Positions 1 to 15,000 of a DNA stretch of 64,000 nucleotides are shown here, in pieces. The notes beneath the pieces are model-generated. The model searched no databases. It was not told where the DNA came from and worked only from the letters and a program-made list of their open reading frames with translations. The position numbers were made by a program, and so were the translations under genes. Source of the DNA: Smittia aterrima (taxonomy: Eukaryota > Arthropoda > Insecta > Diptera > Chironomidae); the NCBI GenBank assembly GCA_033063855.1, contig CP093829.1:11294243-11358242 (forward strand), read 5' to 3'. Positions within the stretch are counted from its first letter, which is position 1. Each line of letters starts with the position of its first letter.

Positions 1-280
1 CACTGATGCTGTCAGAGACATTGACCTTTAGTTGATTCTGTCAAACCCTCTCTGTCTCGCTCTCTTGCTCTCTTGGTAGTTGTGATTAAGGCTACGAGCA
101 TGTCACTCGACACATCTGATTGAGCGATAAAATTCGAGACAGAAAACATTTTCGCCTGTTTGTTCTCTTCCCCCAACGAGTGGAAATTATTCATGTCGAT
201 CGTGCTCTTCTCAAACATTTTTTACATAAAAGTTGTTCCGATTTGGAGCTTAACACTTTCACTTCTTTGCAGATGTAAAC

Positions 281-3063
281 ATGGTGGCCGAACCGAAGGT
301 GAATATTCTTTCGTTGGAGACCTCGTGAGTGACTTTTAAATTTCTCATTAACCGTGTGTGTTTTTAAACAAAGCTTCATCAAACCGGTAGGAAGAGGCAA
401 AACACAACAAAGACGGGAAATGACTGGGATTATTACTATGATAGGTGAGAGAATGAGAAAAGTCAGCGAAAACTAAGGAATTTTCCAATTAAACTTCTGC
501 TTTTACGATTGTAATTTTAATTTAGTTTTTCTGTACAAAACGAAACTTTCTTTGCCTTTTGCGGCTTGTCCCATTTGCTTTCGAGAACAACAGCAGAAGT
601 AAATTTGCAATTCAAGATTTTAATAGCGTCTTCGAAACAATTTTTTACGTCCGCTACAGAAGTTCTTTCTTTACTTTATTGCTCTGACTGCTTTGTTCAT
701 TTAATTTTCCACATGAGAAGTAACTTCGAATTTATCCCTTTAACATCTTAATTTCTCGAATTCCTTTCAGCTACTACGCCTCGACATTGTTTCCAGCCGT
801 TAACCCTCAACCGCGAGCAGTCAAACGACAGAGACTTATGACATCGCCACAGGCCCGCAGTGCGATTATCACGAATCCTCAAAATCAAGTTGTCATTCAA
901 TCACCTCAGACACAACAACAGATTGCAGCCAATAAATTGACTTCAGCTGCAAATAGCCTTCTACAGCTTCAGCAACAACAGCAACTGATTTTAGCCAGTG
1001 CGACTCCGGTTGTTAATCTATGTAATTCGATATCGAGTCAGAACTTTGTCAATAACAGCAACAGCAATGGCTACAAAATGTGCAACAGCGATAATAACGA
1101 GAATGTGAATCAACAGAGCTTAGCCGCAGGACCATTCAAAGTTTATAGTAAGTTCAACTCCATCACAAATGTGTTCTGAACAGAGAGCGAGAGACATAGA
1201 GAGATTCTCTCTGTTTCAATTAAATCCACTCAACCTCTAATGAACGTTTTCTTCTTATTTTGGCTTACCTCTAACCCTCAACAGGCAACCCCGACATTTT
1301 AATTTGCGGCAATTGTCGAGAAATGTTCTCGGAATTGAGCGATTTATTGGATCATAAGCGATCTTACTGCAAGCTTAGATTTACATGCAAATGTCAGGAT
1401 CAACTACCAACTATCACAAACAGTAAGAAGATGAAGAAACTCTCAACCACGGAATGCCTCTTACAAGTTTTACTTAATGTTTGTTTAGAGAATTTGTTTC
1501 CATCATCGAAACTGCTTTGTGTGGTTTGTAAGGATTCATTCAGCAATCCTTGGGATTTAATGGTACATGCTCAAGCTGCGCACATGGTGAATATTTATGA
1601 AATCGGGGAGTCAGACGAGGAAGACGATTCGAGCACAAACATCAAAAGTAATAAATTAGATAAGACTAATGGTGAAAGCTACAACAACATAAATGGATCT
1701 TCCTGCAATGGAGCCGTAGCTATGCATTCTAATGAAAATGTAAGTCGCTTTTCCTTCGCTCAGTTATTTATGCATTTGAAGAAAAAAAATTGGTGATGTG
1801 GAAGAATTTTTATGGTTGAAGAAACAGCAAAAAATTTACTCGACGATAAAGACCAAAGCAAACGGAAAATTTCACTTCGTAAGCGAACACAAACGGAAAA
1901 GAATTTAAGATTTAAGTGATAAAACAGGCGCGACTTTCAGATGATTACGAAGTCTCTTTTCGTTACTGTTTATTTCTAAAAATCCAAAATGTAGCTCGCT
2001 TTCTTGGGGAATCGAATTAAAAAAGCGAATGACGAAAAAAGCCTTATTCATTTTTCTGCTCGTTTTATTTCCATAACTTTCAATTTAATTTCTTTAATGT
2101 TCATTATTATCGTCACGAAATTAATCTGCTTGATTAAAAAAGACAATAAACGAAGAATTAATGTCCAAGAAATCATCGCGAGCGATGTTGAAATCAATTT
2201 CGAAGCTAGCTCCATTAAAATCATGCAAAATTAATGAGAGAGGCAATGAAATTGATTAACCTTGTTGAATATTTCCGATAGCAATGCAAACAAAAAGTGA
2301 ACGAGACAATGTAAACATCAACAACATGTTGAAAGTATCATCCTTAGATACCGTAAAGGAGTTGAGAAGGGAGAGCAAAAAGTTTCTTCTTCATGTTTTC
2401 CGCTTCTTGTTGACTTTTCTCCATTCGCATTTCCCTAATGGTTTTTCTTGTAATTGGAGATAAGACGTCGATGAGTGGGGGTAGAGAATGGGACGTGATA
2501 TCAGCATCGCCACAAGAAACCATAACTAATTCTCGAATAAATTAAATTTCTCTTTCTGTTTCTCTCGCTTGCACAGGAAATGGAATTAAATGCCCATGCT
2601 AGTGATAACAAGCACAACCATTCATCATCGACCGCGTCATCACCCGCAAACGAACTTTTACTCCTCGACGCCACCGATAATGAATTGATTATAAACACTA
2701 ATGGTCTAGATAATGGAATCAATGGAAAGTTGAGTGCTGATCTCTCGCCCAACGACTTAATGCTGTCTTCCTCACGTAGCACATCGCCATCCGATAAAGA
2801 GAACGGAATGGATTCACCACCAAGGGCGTGTATAATGCGAGCTTTGAGCATTGTGAGTTCTTCAACTTTATTCATTGATGAAGGTTAAATTAATTAAACT
2901 TTCTCTTCTCCCTTCTTCAAATTTCTTCTTCTTTTCTACTTCCCGCAATCGTACGACCTCAACTTCATCGTAATCTTTGACTTGACAGGACACGAATGCA
3001 AACCCAAATCTTACAGCCTTAGCTCTGTCATTAGCTAATGGAACCACGATGACGACCCAGTAG
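281..3063 (+). CDS. Zinc-finger protein with BCL11-like N-terminal finger pair
   Basis: Five exons join in phase: 281-324, 771-1147, 1285-1739, 2577-2852, 2989-3063, giving 408 aa. The ATG at 281 (context aaacATGG) follows an acceptor at 271-272, so a 5'UTR exon lies upstream. The first ~110 residues are Gln/Ser/Asn-rich. A CCHC-type finger follows (CGNC, then H, then C in HKRSYC), and then a C2H2 finger beginning CVVCKDSFSNPWDLMVHAQ. This order and the HKR..C and W.L..HAQ..H spacing match the N-terminal fingers of BCL11A/B and fly CG9650, which are transcription factors. The later finger clusters of BCL11 are absent: the last exons encode a Ser/Asn/acidic region ending TTMTTQ-stop. It is either a short isoform-like paralogue or a separate insect zinc-finger gene. 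The exon structure is firm; the family assignment is moderate. Confidence 0.72.
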
Positions 3064-6000
3064 AAAATCCATCTTCCTTCGTTTAAGCCTCGAAAAACAG
3101 GTAAAATGACAGCAAAACAGTATTTCTCGTTCCCCATTGAATGGATTAAAGCGGAGACGCCAGCATGAGTTTCCCTCGAAGCGGAAAGAGAGTATCTTAG
3201 TTATTTAATTTAAACTATAGAAGTTACATGTTACAACAGATCGTTCCCCCTTCCCCACTTTCTTGAGCAATCAATGCTCGTCAGATTCTGAGTTTTACTT
3301 ATCGTCTTACTAAGTGAGCTTACAACTAGTTTGAAGAGAATAAAAATGATTAAGCGGTTAAACCTATTTGATATTCGACATTTTCAGCTGAGTTATCTCA
3401 AGTCAATCGAGCTGATCGTAGCCAATGATAATTGTATGTTATCTAAATATATTTATGAGGAAATATATAAAAATATTCAAATTCCATCTTTGCTTTTTTT
3501 CGTTCCGTTGTTTATGTTTCTTCAGAAAGGCTTTGTAAACAAATTAAATCAAAAGAGCGAAGAGTTGAGTTGAGTAAAGTAAATAGAAATAAAAGAAAAT
3601 CGTGAAAACATATCAAAAATATTTTTTCGGACACAAAATTAGATTTTTACACCTTAGAAATTTTGTTCTTTCTTTTTTTTTTAAACAAGTAGATCAAGCA
3701 AAGATGTAAAAGATTCCAGAATTCTTCCAAAATGTTAAGAGAAAATACAAAAATACACTCGAGCTTCTTCAAACGAAACAATTGATTTCAACACAATAAA
3801 ATACTAGAGATGAAGTAGAATCAATCATCTGACCAACAACCAAAAGAAAAAAACTTTTATTAAGAAAAATATTATTTTTCATTAGCCACTTGCTTAGTAT
3901 TAATGTCTTCCGGTCTCTCACAAAAAAAAAAGTGGAAAAGCAGATTTATTCGCATCGTAAATCTCATTGAAGTGGCTGCAGAACGTTAAACTCTCCGCTT
4001 AAATTAATTGATCCACAAATTAATTAACACATCACTGGATCACTTTACTCTGGAATATTTCAACATCTTGCGTTCTACTTCATTGCTATTTAGATGGAGA
4101 TCAGAAAGAGAGAGATTTCTGTTAAATAAATTATCTCTCAACGGATTCTGTTTGAAGTATTAATGACGCTCACACTCATATCGACAGTTTCCTCTAATCC
4201 GTTAACTACTTTACGCCCTAATTATCTCATTCGTTTCCCGTCTAGTCGCCAAACTACTTAGCAAGTAGTTCCCGAGATTTCTTCTTAGCTTTAAGTATAA
4301 TTCCGATAAAAATATGTTTCATTAGATGAATGTAAAACTACACAAAACAAAATGGGATGAATCATTTAATAAAACGAAGGAAAATTTATTTAAAAACTAT
4401 TCTTGAACGTTGACGATTTCATTTGAGAGAGAACACCCCTTGTGAACTCGCAAATGATTGTAAATTGTGATTCATGATTTTTATTGCCTCGTGAAATTGC
4501 CTTAATAATTTTCCCTTCAACGATCATTGAATCTAAAAGCGTTTTGCTTCGTAAATTGACAGAATTTATGTCGCTCATAGTTCACCATTAAACCATATTC
4601 ATCGAAAGATATTTACCATTCATTGTCCTGTCTCTGTGTCGCCTCGTCACTCTTTGCCTCCTTCTCACAAACATCTTCAAAAAGCTATAAAATCATATGA
4701 AAAAAGAAATATTTCCAACACATTTGCTGAGAGCAAACAGTGCGAAGTGCGATGATTACGCCCGACATGCCGAGAGAACGTTCACTCTCACTCTTGCGGC
4801 TCACACATGAATGGATGATGGAAATTTCAATAACCTTCTCCTGCCTCTAATCCAACATAACATTTCATGCAACGTCTCGTTCATCCAGCCATAGAATTTC
4901 CACTTTTCATTTACACGATTATTGATTTTTATTTTCTGCTTTTTTGCTATCGCATAACGTCGCACTAAAAGCATCGTCTCCAAGCATGAAGAGAGAGTAA
5001 GAGCGAAGAGATGAGGGTGAAAATGTGCATCAGGTTGGATGGCGTTTAAGCTCATATTCCAAAGGATTCAAAGCTTATTTAGATTTCATTCACAAGCCAT
5101 AGCGGAATTGGCTTAAGACACAGTCTTATTTACAGTTGCGTTTATTTGCTCATTTTTTTTCCAGCAGCCGTCGTCGGAAAATTGATGAATTCGCATTTAA
5201 GATAAAAAGTATTTTTGAAAAGAGCGACACTTTTCCATTCAAATTTCTCATCGCAAATATTCAGAACCGAAACTTTGCATAATTAAAGTTTATGTGAGGG
5301 AGAGATTTCGTCACTTGAGGAATGTTTTCATACAGAATGCAACTCTGGAATGAAGCTCTTCGCCACTCTCACTCCAAAAATGTCTGAAACGATTAAATGT
5401 TTATAAACATTTTGCAGTTTTCGAGTCGAGTGTTTGTGCCTTTGTGGATCCTGTGGCAACGAAGCTCTCATCCTCTGCATCGCCTCATCACAGATTAATA
5501 AATCATGAAAGCAATGAAATTTATTCGTTGAAGACGAAAGTGTTTGTGCATGGATTGTGGAGCTTTAGAAATTGCCTGAATAATTAAAAGATGAAATTAA
5601 AAATTAATTTATTTCTCTCTTGGCTGGTGCTGCTGCTGTTGCTGTTTTGTCTCTTAAAATATTTGCGCAAATGGAAATCTCAGATAACAAAGTGAATGAT
5701 AGAGCTAAGGGTGACATCACTTGGAATTCACTTCATGTGTTTCTCAACGTGCATCATTCGCATTCCTTGAAATGAAATGATTTCCGGAATAATTCTAATG
5801 GAATCTTTAATAATGAATTTGTTCGAGCTCCTGCTGAAGGTTATTACTGATGTTGAATTATTTATTGCAAATGACTAGGTTTGGGACACATTTCGCAACA
5901 AAGAAAAAAATATTTATGTTGCCGTATGTTGTTGGTTGATGCTCTGTGATTCGCAGGCCATGAGCTTAAACATGATAATTTACAAGATTGTTGGGGTGGA

Positions 6001-9000
6001 AAAGTTTTTGTTGTTAGGGGCAGACCTTCAAAACAATCGTTATATCATAACCGGCGGGTTGATTGGAATGAGAGGACTACATCATGCAAATAATGATGTT
6101 TGAGGATCACTTTCGGTGTTCACGTCAGAACCACAAACGCTTCAAGAGTCGGTAAAATAAAAGTAAAAAGGAATTTGTGAAACATTAACAGTGAGTGCTT
6201 TACGTCCTATGTCAAGATGCTGAGAAAAACAAGAGAAGGCAAAAGGCGAGGGTGAAAGCAACAACTTAATGGCTTCTTTCCGACGTTAAGTATTTAATCT
6301 CCCGGACAGATTTTTCATGCGAGTTTCCTTTCTACCTTTTCTGCTTTATGGCTCTCCACGATTTCCCACAACATTTGCTCTCCCCTCAATTGTCAATGTT
6401 TACGACGGCTAAGCATCATTAAAATTTAACATTGGGGACGCTACTCAAGTTAAACTTAACCGGTTGTCTCATAAGAGCCCTGGATATAATGATGAGAAGT
6501 TTAGAATAATTTTTATTGGTTTGACAACGTGAAATTAAAAGTTTTTTTTTCTTCTCTCTTCAAACAAAGCAAATTAAAATTTATTCTGCACATGAAGTTC
6601 TTGAAGGATTGCGAAATCAGAAAATAGAAAGCAAACATTTTTCATTTGTTATGAGAAAGATTTATTTCTTTTGATAATTCATTAAACTTTTAATTACGTG
6701 CATTTCTGTGAATAGCGAACAGAAGAAAATGCAGTAAATATGTCAGTGACATTTCTAAAACAGAAAAATTAAACAGAAATCGTCATAAAATTTATTACGC
6801 GAAATATTTTTGTTTTAGGGGTTGTTCATCAGTTTTTTTTTTCTTGATTAAAACTTTTAAATTAAATTAATATTAAAATAAACCAAACTAAACATTCTCA
6901 CGTAACTTCCTAACAAACCCCAGTAAACCACAAAAATTTCACTTTTTTTCTATAAAGTTTTGAAATTTCTTTCGCACACTCCGAAAAGAAACCAAAATAT
7001 TTCTGTTTAAACAGTACGTATTGCAGTTTCCATGGGAAATGAATCGAGAGTGTCGAAAGAAAAGAATTAAACAATAAACTTGAAAATGAGATTCCCAATT
7101 TTCCTTTAAACATTGAATGTGACGAATGATTTTAAATTCAAACAGTTCACTTTTCTGTGATCTGAGTTTAATTAGTCTGAGCTAATGTTAACTGTTTCTT
7201 GATGATTCCTATCTTGCTTCAGTCGGATTGCTCTCGTTTTTACCTGGCTGGTTGATGCGCGGCTTTAAAGTGGCAACGTGCCAAAAATCTCAAAAAAATT
7301 TAGTTTACAGTTTTGTCTTCAATAAAAACTAAGATTTATTGGACTATATTGACTTTTTAGTATTTAAAACTTTTTTGAGTTTGCTCTATGTGTCTCTCTT
7401 TTACTCAAAGCAACGACAAGAGAAGCGAAAAAAAATCTTTTTAATTGAAAAATGGGCCCGCGAGACACGCTTTGATATCGAGTTTTTCTGATAGTTCATT
7501 CAATTCCGCCAGAGGAAACAAATTCTAAAGAGAAACTTCCTTTTTTGCGGTGGAAAAATGCTGAGAATATTTATGACACATTACTTACTGAAAAGCTTGA
7601 AATGTAATCTGCGTAAAATGAAAAATTTCCGGAGAATGTTGACGATCTTGATAAGGAACGAGCACGAATCGTGAAGAAACATAATTTGAAAACAAAATTA
7701 GCTTTGAGGGGCTGGAGTTGGAGACAGAACATTACAACGACAATCGTGCAGTTCGTGCCCACCTTTGTACGTTTATCATCGCTTTGATGTTTCTTTGAAG
7801 CCTTTTATCTTTATTCAATTGAAAAAAATAATTTCACGTCTTGTTAGGTGCGTAAAAAGCTCGTTTCACGAAGCGAAGGAAAAATCACATTACACGAATT
7901 CTCATTTCCAACCGCACATTTGAGGAAACACAAGCCTTGATCAAGTATCGTGAAACGCAATAAAAACATTTAGTGTTAGGGGAGCGGAAAGTGTTGTCGC
8001 TTGAGAAATGTTTCATATGAAAATTCTGAAGAGACGAAAATCCTCAAGTTTCAGAATTGCGAATTTAAAATGCTGATTCATTAATTAGTGAAACCAATGG
8101 AATTTAATTAACTTCACTTTACTAACATGTCATCGAATCAACCGGATTGTAACAGAAAGTTTAATTAAAACTACGCTTTGTCTATCAATCCTCGCTATCT
8201 CACGACGTGACGACCAGCTGGCACGTTGACAAGCAAGTTCGATTCGACCTCGTTGAAAAAAATCTCGCATTTTTTACAATTTTTCTCATCGACCTTGGCC
8301 ACAGCTAGAGGGACAATTAAAAAATCATTAAATTTTACTTTTGGATTCACTTGAATTTGAAAAGAAGGAAAATTATTTCATGAAGATATAAATCGCACTT
8401 CGTTTCTACACACTTCAAGATTAATTTCGTTTCTTCAAACACATTAATTAACTTAATATATTGCACAGTTAGTGGAAGAAGTCGAGAGTTTCTTGAACCT
8501 TTCTCGTCGTAAGAAGTAAAAACAGTTTTTTGCATTAAAAGATTTGCATAAATTTATTACATGTCTCGAGGTCGAGGATTGTTGCGAGTGGATTAATTTA
8601 TGTTCTTGCGTAGCAAGCCACGCAATCGCCAACTGAGCTTAAAACTCAATTCCATGAACTTAAAAATCTCCTTTCTTTCGTCACCAACTAGAGTCATCAA
8701 TCATATTTAACCAAAAATGTATTAAAACGTATCGCTTTCCACATAATTAGTAAGGCGTGTAAAGATTCTTATCAAAGCTAATTATTATTTTCTTGGATGT
8801 TAAGTTTGTAAGGAAACGGAAGAAAAAAAGTGTTTGAGCTTCCGGTCGAACAAAACTTTACGTCGTTCTTATTCAAGCTCCTTTAGACTTTAATTTATTA
8901 GAGAAAGAAGCTCTTAAATGTATTTAAGCAACTTAAGATGAGCTTAGAGAGCTTGAGAGATTTTAAATTAATTTTCTGTCATTTAATAATCTCAAGTTTA

Positions 9001-12000
9001 AATTTTCATTCTCTTGTCATGGAAATTTTCTCTTTCGCTCTCGCTCTCATGAAAATGAAACTTTTGTAGACTTATCATAAACTCAAATTCAGATTTTCTT
9101 TAAACGAGTTAGTCGGAAAATGTTTATTACTGAGCATGGACGTTGACGGAAAGCAAAAACTTGTTTCTCGATTTTTCTAACTCTGAAAAGAAAAAACTTT
9201 TTACAGAAATCTCATGTTCTGCTTTTGTTATGTTCGAATATTTTTCTCGTTATGTTTAACTTTTGAGTCTCTCGCCAACAAAGGAAAAGTGTGAGAATGG
9301 TCCTCGAAGTTAATGTTGAATTATCATGAGATCACAATTGGAAACTTCTTGAAACTTTCTTTTGTAAGAATCGAGAGATGAAAAGATTTTTTTTCTGCTA
9401 AGCTACCTCAACACAATGAGTCGTCCTCTCGCTCATGCAAAAACCAGTTCCCTTTAATGAAAATTTATATCGCTGAAACAACCTTTTGTGCAGACACTCG
9501 TAATTATGATTCATTACACATTTAGAGCATAGACTGATTTATTTTGCGGTTAACTCCGCAACAACGCGTAATGAACAGGCTTGAAACTCATTAAAAGCTA
9601 AAAAGCGAGAGGGAAAGTTTAAATATTATATCTCAATAATTAATTATGAAGATAATTAAGTAATCACAGCAACACCACCTTCAACCCTTTTTCCAAATTT
9701 AAAGCGAATGACTGGATGTCTTTTCACTTCAGTTGAGGTAGTATTTTGGTTGAAAAACTAAATATTCAATTATTTTACACAAGCCGATATCAATTGAGAG
9801 TTGGTTGACCGCAAATGCAATAAATGTTTAATGAAATGACTGACAAATGTAGACTTAAACAAGAAGAATGTCTTGATTTCACTCGAAGGCACTTTAAACC
9901 TCAGTTTATGACACAAACTGCTACCAGAATGTTTATTCGACTTTCTTATTGCACTTCAGAGAGCAAAGCCATAAGTTAGCTTCTCGACTCTGTATCCGAA
10001 TAGATTAAAGAATTGTATTCACACCAAGAGTTAAATATTCATGCTTATCGACTTTTCCTCTTCCTCCACTTGTGTTTATGCTTTTTCCTTGTTTATACTC
10101 TCGTCGTTTTTCTCAGACATGCAATGTTAAAAATGCTTCAATGAGAAGAAAGCACAGGCAATTTGTTCTTTTGTGTTACTTGCAACATTTTCATTTTTCA
10201 ACCAAGGAAGAGTGAATACTAAAGATTACATTGAATCTTTTCTTAAAATGCATTCTTAAAGAGCGGAGAAAGTGTGTCGTTTAAAGCTTAAGAATTAATC
10301 ATGAAGAGTGGAGACAACATGCGTGAAAGAGAATAAACTAGAATATTGAAATTTAATGATTGGGGAAGGGAAGACTTTCATTGATGCGGCTCATAAATCA
10401 TCCATAATATTAGAGGAGAAGTGACAAGGGAAAAAGCTTTTGCCTCATATGAATCGTCTCATCAATTTTCGTCGACGAGGAAAGTGAAAAACGTTTAGTC
10501 ACAATGACAAAATACCATCAGATTAATTTTGATTCGCTCATTCTCTTCACTTTTCGGCCAGATTGAAAAAAAAATGTTGAAAAAATGTTTTCCACAAGAA
10601 AAAAGTTCGTGTGCAAGGCAACGATTGAAATTAATTCGGGGCCATTCTCTCTCCTCTGATAATTGTTGATCATGATTGGAGATATCGTCAGCTGCCGTGA
10701 ATTTAATTCTCTCGCCTCTACAATTTTTTCCCGACCACGTTCATCGAAGCAATAAAGATACATTGTGAATTTTATCCTTCAGATTTTCAATCGCTTGCTT
10801 CACAGTTTTAGCTCTCGACGAGCAGCAAGAAATCGAATCAATTAAGTTTTAAATATTTTGATCACGTAGTGAGTCTCATGGATTTGAGGTGGATAGGGTG
10901 ACCATCCGACTCAGTGATCTTACAATCTTAAAATTCAATGACTCTCTCACTAAAAGAAAAGAGCACACGAAGGCAAGAAAAATCAAAATTCCCTTAAATT
11001 GTCGATGAACATAAATTATTTAACTTCGAAAGGGAAAAAGTGTTTTTAAGTCAAATCACGAGCAGTGATTGAAAATTATAGATCCGCCTGCAATAAATTC
11101 CCTATTAGCTTCGATTTTCTTTAAGGAAAAAGGATGAAAGCAATGCGTGATGCAATTTCGATCTTGCCGAAGAATGACGAGAAAGTTTCTAATGGAAATC
11201 GTTGGAATTAGCATGACTCAAAGTCCTGAGCTTCTATAAATTGAAATTCAAGATTTTAATAGTCATCCGAAGGAAAGTTTGTGTAGAAAACTTTTCAATC
11301 AACCAACTTTCAAGAAACAAACTTTTGCTGTGGAGTGAAACGAAAGTTTTGCATTGAAAATCATTAAACTGATTTTCATTGATTTAGCTCACGACAAGAA
11401 AACTCTTTGCTTATTCATTTAAACAAAATAAAAGGAGTTAAAGCTTAATTCATTTTGATCATAAGACACTCCTCACCTTTGCTCTTTCTACTCATAAATA
11501 AAAATTCGATATAATGCTGGCAGAATCTTAAGAAGTTATAAGCATCACAAATTGGAAAACTTCTCGAGAAAGATCGAAAAATGCTTTCAACAGCTATCGA
11601 TAAACTTGAGAAATTATGAGATTTTTTGTGATAACTTCGAGAAGTTTACGGAGGAGAAATAGGACTACAAGTTGATTCACGGCTGTTTGGTAAACTTTTA
11701 ATAAAAATCTCTCGCTCTCAGGCTTCGAGACTTTTCCGTTGAGTGCTGAATTGAATAAAACAATACTTCATTTCCGTTGCATTTCCACGACGACTACAAA
11801 AAGTTCCAATAAAAATGTCTTTCGCAGAGAAATACGGGAAATTACTATACAACGGATTTTTCCTACATCTCGATCCCTTCAAGCTCTGTGTGTTTAACAA
11901 TTATGTCACGTTTCGATTATCACGTTCCATTTTATGTATTTATATCCATTTCTAGTTTTTTTTCCTCGCTTTTATGTTTAAGGAGATGTTTATCAGAGAA

Positions 12001-15000
12001 TTTCTGTATCTGAGGGAGTCAATTTGACAACAACAAATCCAAGTTATGTGCTGGAGTCGGGAGAGAATCATCTGCGAAAGGGATTTATTGAATTAGGTGT
12101 CTCGCTGCATAATAACTTTTGCTATACGATAGCACTCGTCAGAACAACTTCATTAGATTCACTGACAAATTTCACTTGCTGGATTACAACGACTAAAACT
12201 TCGAGTGACTTTCAGAAAGTTCTCCAAAAAGTTCTCGTTCGCTCGCTTGCTTTAAATAAGATTAAATTGCAACAACATGAACCGAACAAAAAAAAAGATT
12301 TTAATTTCATAACATTCAAATCCAGGAGTGAAGAAGCATCGAGAAAGGTGAGTTAAGAGCTTCTCAAGCTAAAAAGTAATTTAACTTTGAAAATTTTCTG
12401 AATCGAAAACTTTTGCTATAAGTACATTGTCGGGAAGCAACGGAGGGAATCCAGAACAAATTCCTTAGGGGATCGTTGATGTTTTCCAATGTTTAATTTA
12501 GTTTTGACACGAGGAAATAGTTTTGTTTCTCGCTCGAACGGTTGAATGCAAGGGAAGAAAAGTTTTTCGTCGATGAATTAATTCATAAAATCACGAGTTT
12601 TGAGTTCTGATGGTTTTGAAATTGTTTGTGACAAGCCAAAATATTCGAATGAACTCTTCGCTTTAAAGGAAGAACAACTTAAATCGGATTCAGTTCAACT
12701 GTCTTCAGTTCAAAGCCGATTCGATTATAATCTCCTCAATCACTTTAGGAGAAAAAGATGATTCTCCAATGAAAATCATCATCCAGAACAATTTGATTCC
12801 ATCATCTTTGGAAAGAAATAAAAATCCAACATCGTTTCCTTTCCCCGGATGTGCTTTTCTGCTCTTTCGTTTCTGATTTATGACAGAACAAGAAGCGATA
12901 AGAAGATTAAATTACCTGATAATCTATTTCATATATCGTTGAACAAATTGCATGTAATCTTGATAAACGGCAGAGTAAGGAACAATATAACTCGCTCGAT
13001 ATCTTGAAGCGTTCTCCTTGCTCACTTCGATATTTTAAAGCAATTTATTTCAAATGGAAAAATATTATTTCTCGTGAAATCCAAACAAACAAAAGAGGTT
13101 AATTAAAACGAAGTTGCTAAGCCTCCGAGCGTTGAAGTTAACACCTGAAATGGTATTACGAAACAAGAAGCGATTAGAAAATTAATTGAGCAGATTTTCT
13201 CTCTGAACGAATTATGAGTGTTAGTCTGTGGATTGAATGAAACCTAAATAAGTCTCGCTCGTTATGAAGGGTGAGTAACTTTGTTCACTTTTTGAGAGAA
13301 GGAAAACTTGCTTAAGCAAATTCCAAGCATCATGAATAATTTATTATAAATATGCTATCGTCTAATAATAAAAGCCGCCTCTCCACATTCTCCTTGTCTA
13401 TTGTCGGGAAGACGAGAACAAAAAACCGGAAAGTTGAGGAGGGAAAACATCCATGAGAACGAGAAAGAAATAACACGCACAAGAGGCAAAAAACTCAATC
13501 GTAACTTGTTGAATTTTTCCTAAACACAAGGAGCAAAAAGTATTTCTTCCTGGAGAAAGCGAGGAAACGTGAATGAGAAAGAAAACATTTAAATAATAGC
13601 AGAAAATCCATTTGTTGTTCACTTATTTTATCTCCTCGTTCTCCGAGATAAAAGTTTTCTCTCTGCATAATTTTTCATTATTTTATTCACTGTATCTCTT
13701 GCTTCCACCTGAAGGAGCGTGTACTACCGGAGAAACAAATTAATGGAAAGTTTAAAACTGTGTAACAAAAGAATGAAATATCACGAACGGTGGGAAGAGG
13801 CTGAGTGTCTATTAGAACCTGTTGAAAATTGAATTTTCCATCTTTTTTCGGTTGTGAAATCTGTTGAAAATCTTTCGGGACGAGTCGGCGGTTTGTGATT
13901 TCGAGTGAAAGGAAATTTCAGCGAATTTGTTCTGCAGATACGCTTAAAGCATAAACCATAAATCACTGTCCATTATCTGCGAATGCATCAGAATGTGAAA
14001 TAAATCCACAACTTAAAGGAAGGCGCCTTTAATACAACGAGTAAGTGCTTCATACGGAAACAATACTTTGCCGGAAACAGTTAACATTTTTGCCGTGGGT
14101 TGAATGCGTAGGTTGAACTTATAAATCAAACAATAGCAAAAAGAAATAATGACTCCACTTAATCTAAAAGAAATCTTTAAAACAGAACAAAAATACTTGG
14201 AAACTTCAAATACTTTCTTTTATGCGTGAATCAGCGAACAAAGAATGAAATTTTCTCTCTCAGCTTCTCGAATTTTTCCACTTCATAGCGTCATGTATTG
14301 TTCTTCTGCAGTTGATCACTGCCGATACGCCAAAGCCGTATAGAGAGTAATTGTATTTCCGAGAAGTTAATTTATTACCTCAAATTTATTTTTCTAGGGA
14401 GAAACAAGAAGGAAGGAAAAAGTTTAATTTAAGATTAAAAACAATAAATTAAATCTCAAACACATGAGAATGGCTTGGTTGGGATTCGAAATGTGGAAAA
14501 AGCACTTCATGTTCAATTTACGGATGAAGGCGAGGAAATTTTTATTGATCTTATTTATTTTCATTCGGAGAAACAGTCGTTAACACATTCAACAACTACT
14601 GACTTGAGATCTTGCATCGTAGTTAAATAATTAAATGTTTAATTAGCGATTCTTTAAGTTTTCATCATTCCAAGCAAAAAGAAATTAGAATTTCAAGTCA
14701 CGAGGCGTGAAACATCATTGCAAGCGATTATATCTCTTCGTTGAAAAGCGCTTTCAATATTTAGCATGAAACGTGATTCAATTTCAAACCTTACCCTGAG
14801 ATTTTTCATTCAGATTCGCAGGTACTTGAAGGCCATTGATTGTCGTAAATTGTAATTATTCGAATCTTGACATATTTTTAATAGAATCGGCTGATTCTCC
14901 TAAAGTAAAACAGCATAGAGCAACAACAAGAGGAATTCTAATGGGAATCGAAATAAACATGTCCATTCGCCAGGCACGTTCGATCTTCCGTCCATTATAT

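Noticed and set aside
5627..5645. CTG/CAG-rich tract as a poly-Leu or poly-Gln exon
   Set aside because: Too short, no flanking coding sequence; simple repeat.
9731..9752. ttgaggtagtattttgg resembles let-7
   Set aside because: Matches only the first ten or so bases and has no hairpin partner.
12024..12356. 110-codon + strand open frame
   Set aside because: It begins at a TTG, has no ATG-led protein-like start and no domain; composition looks like chance.
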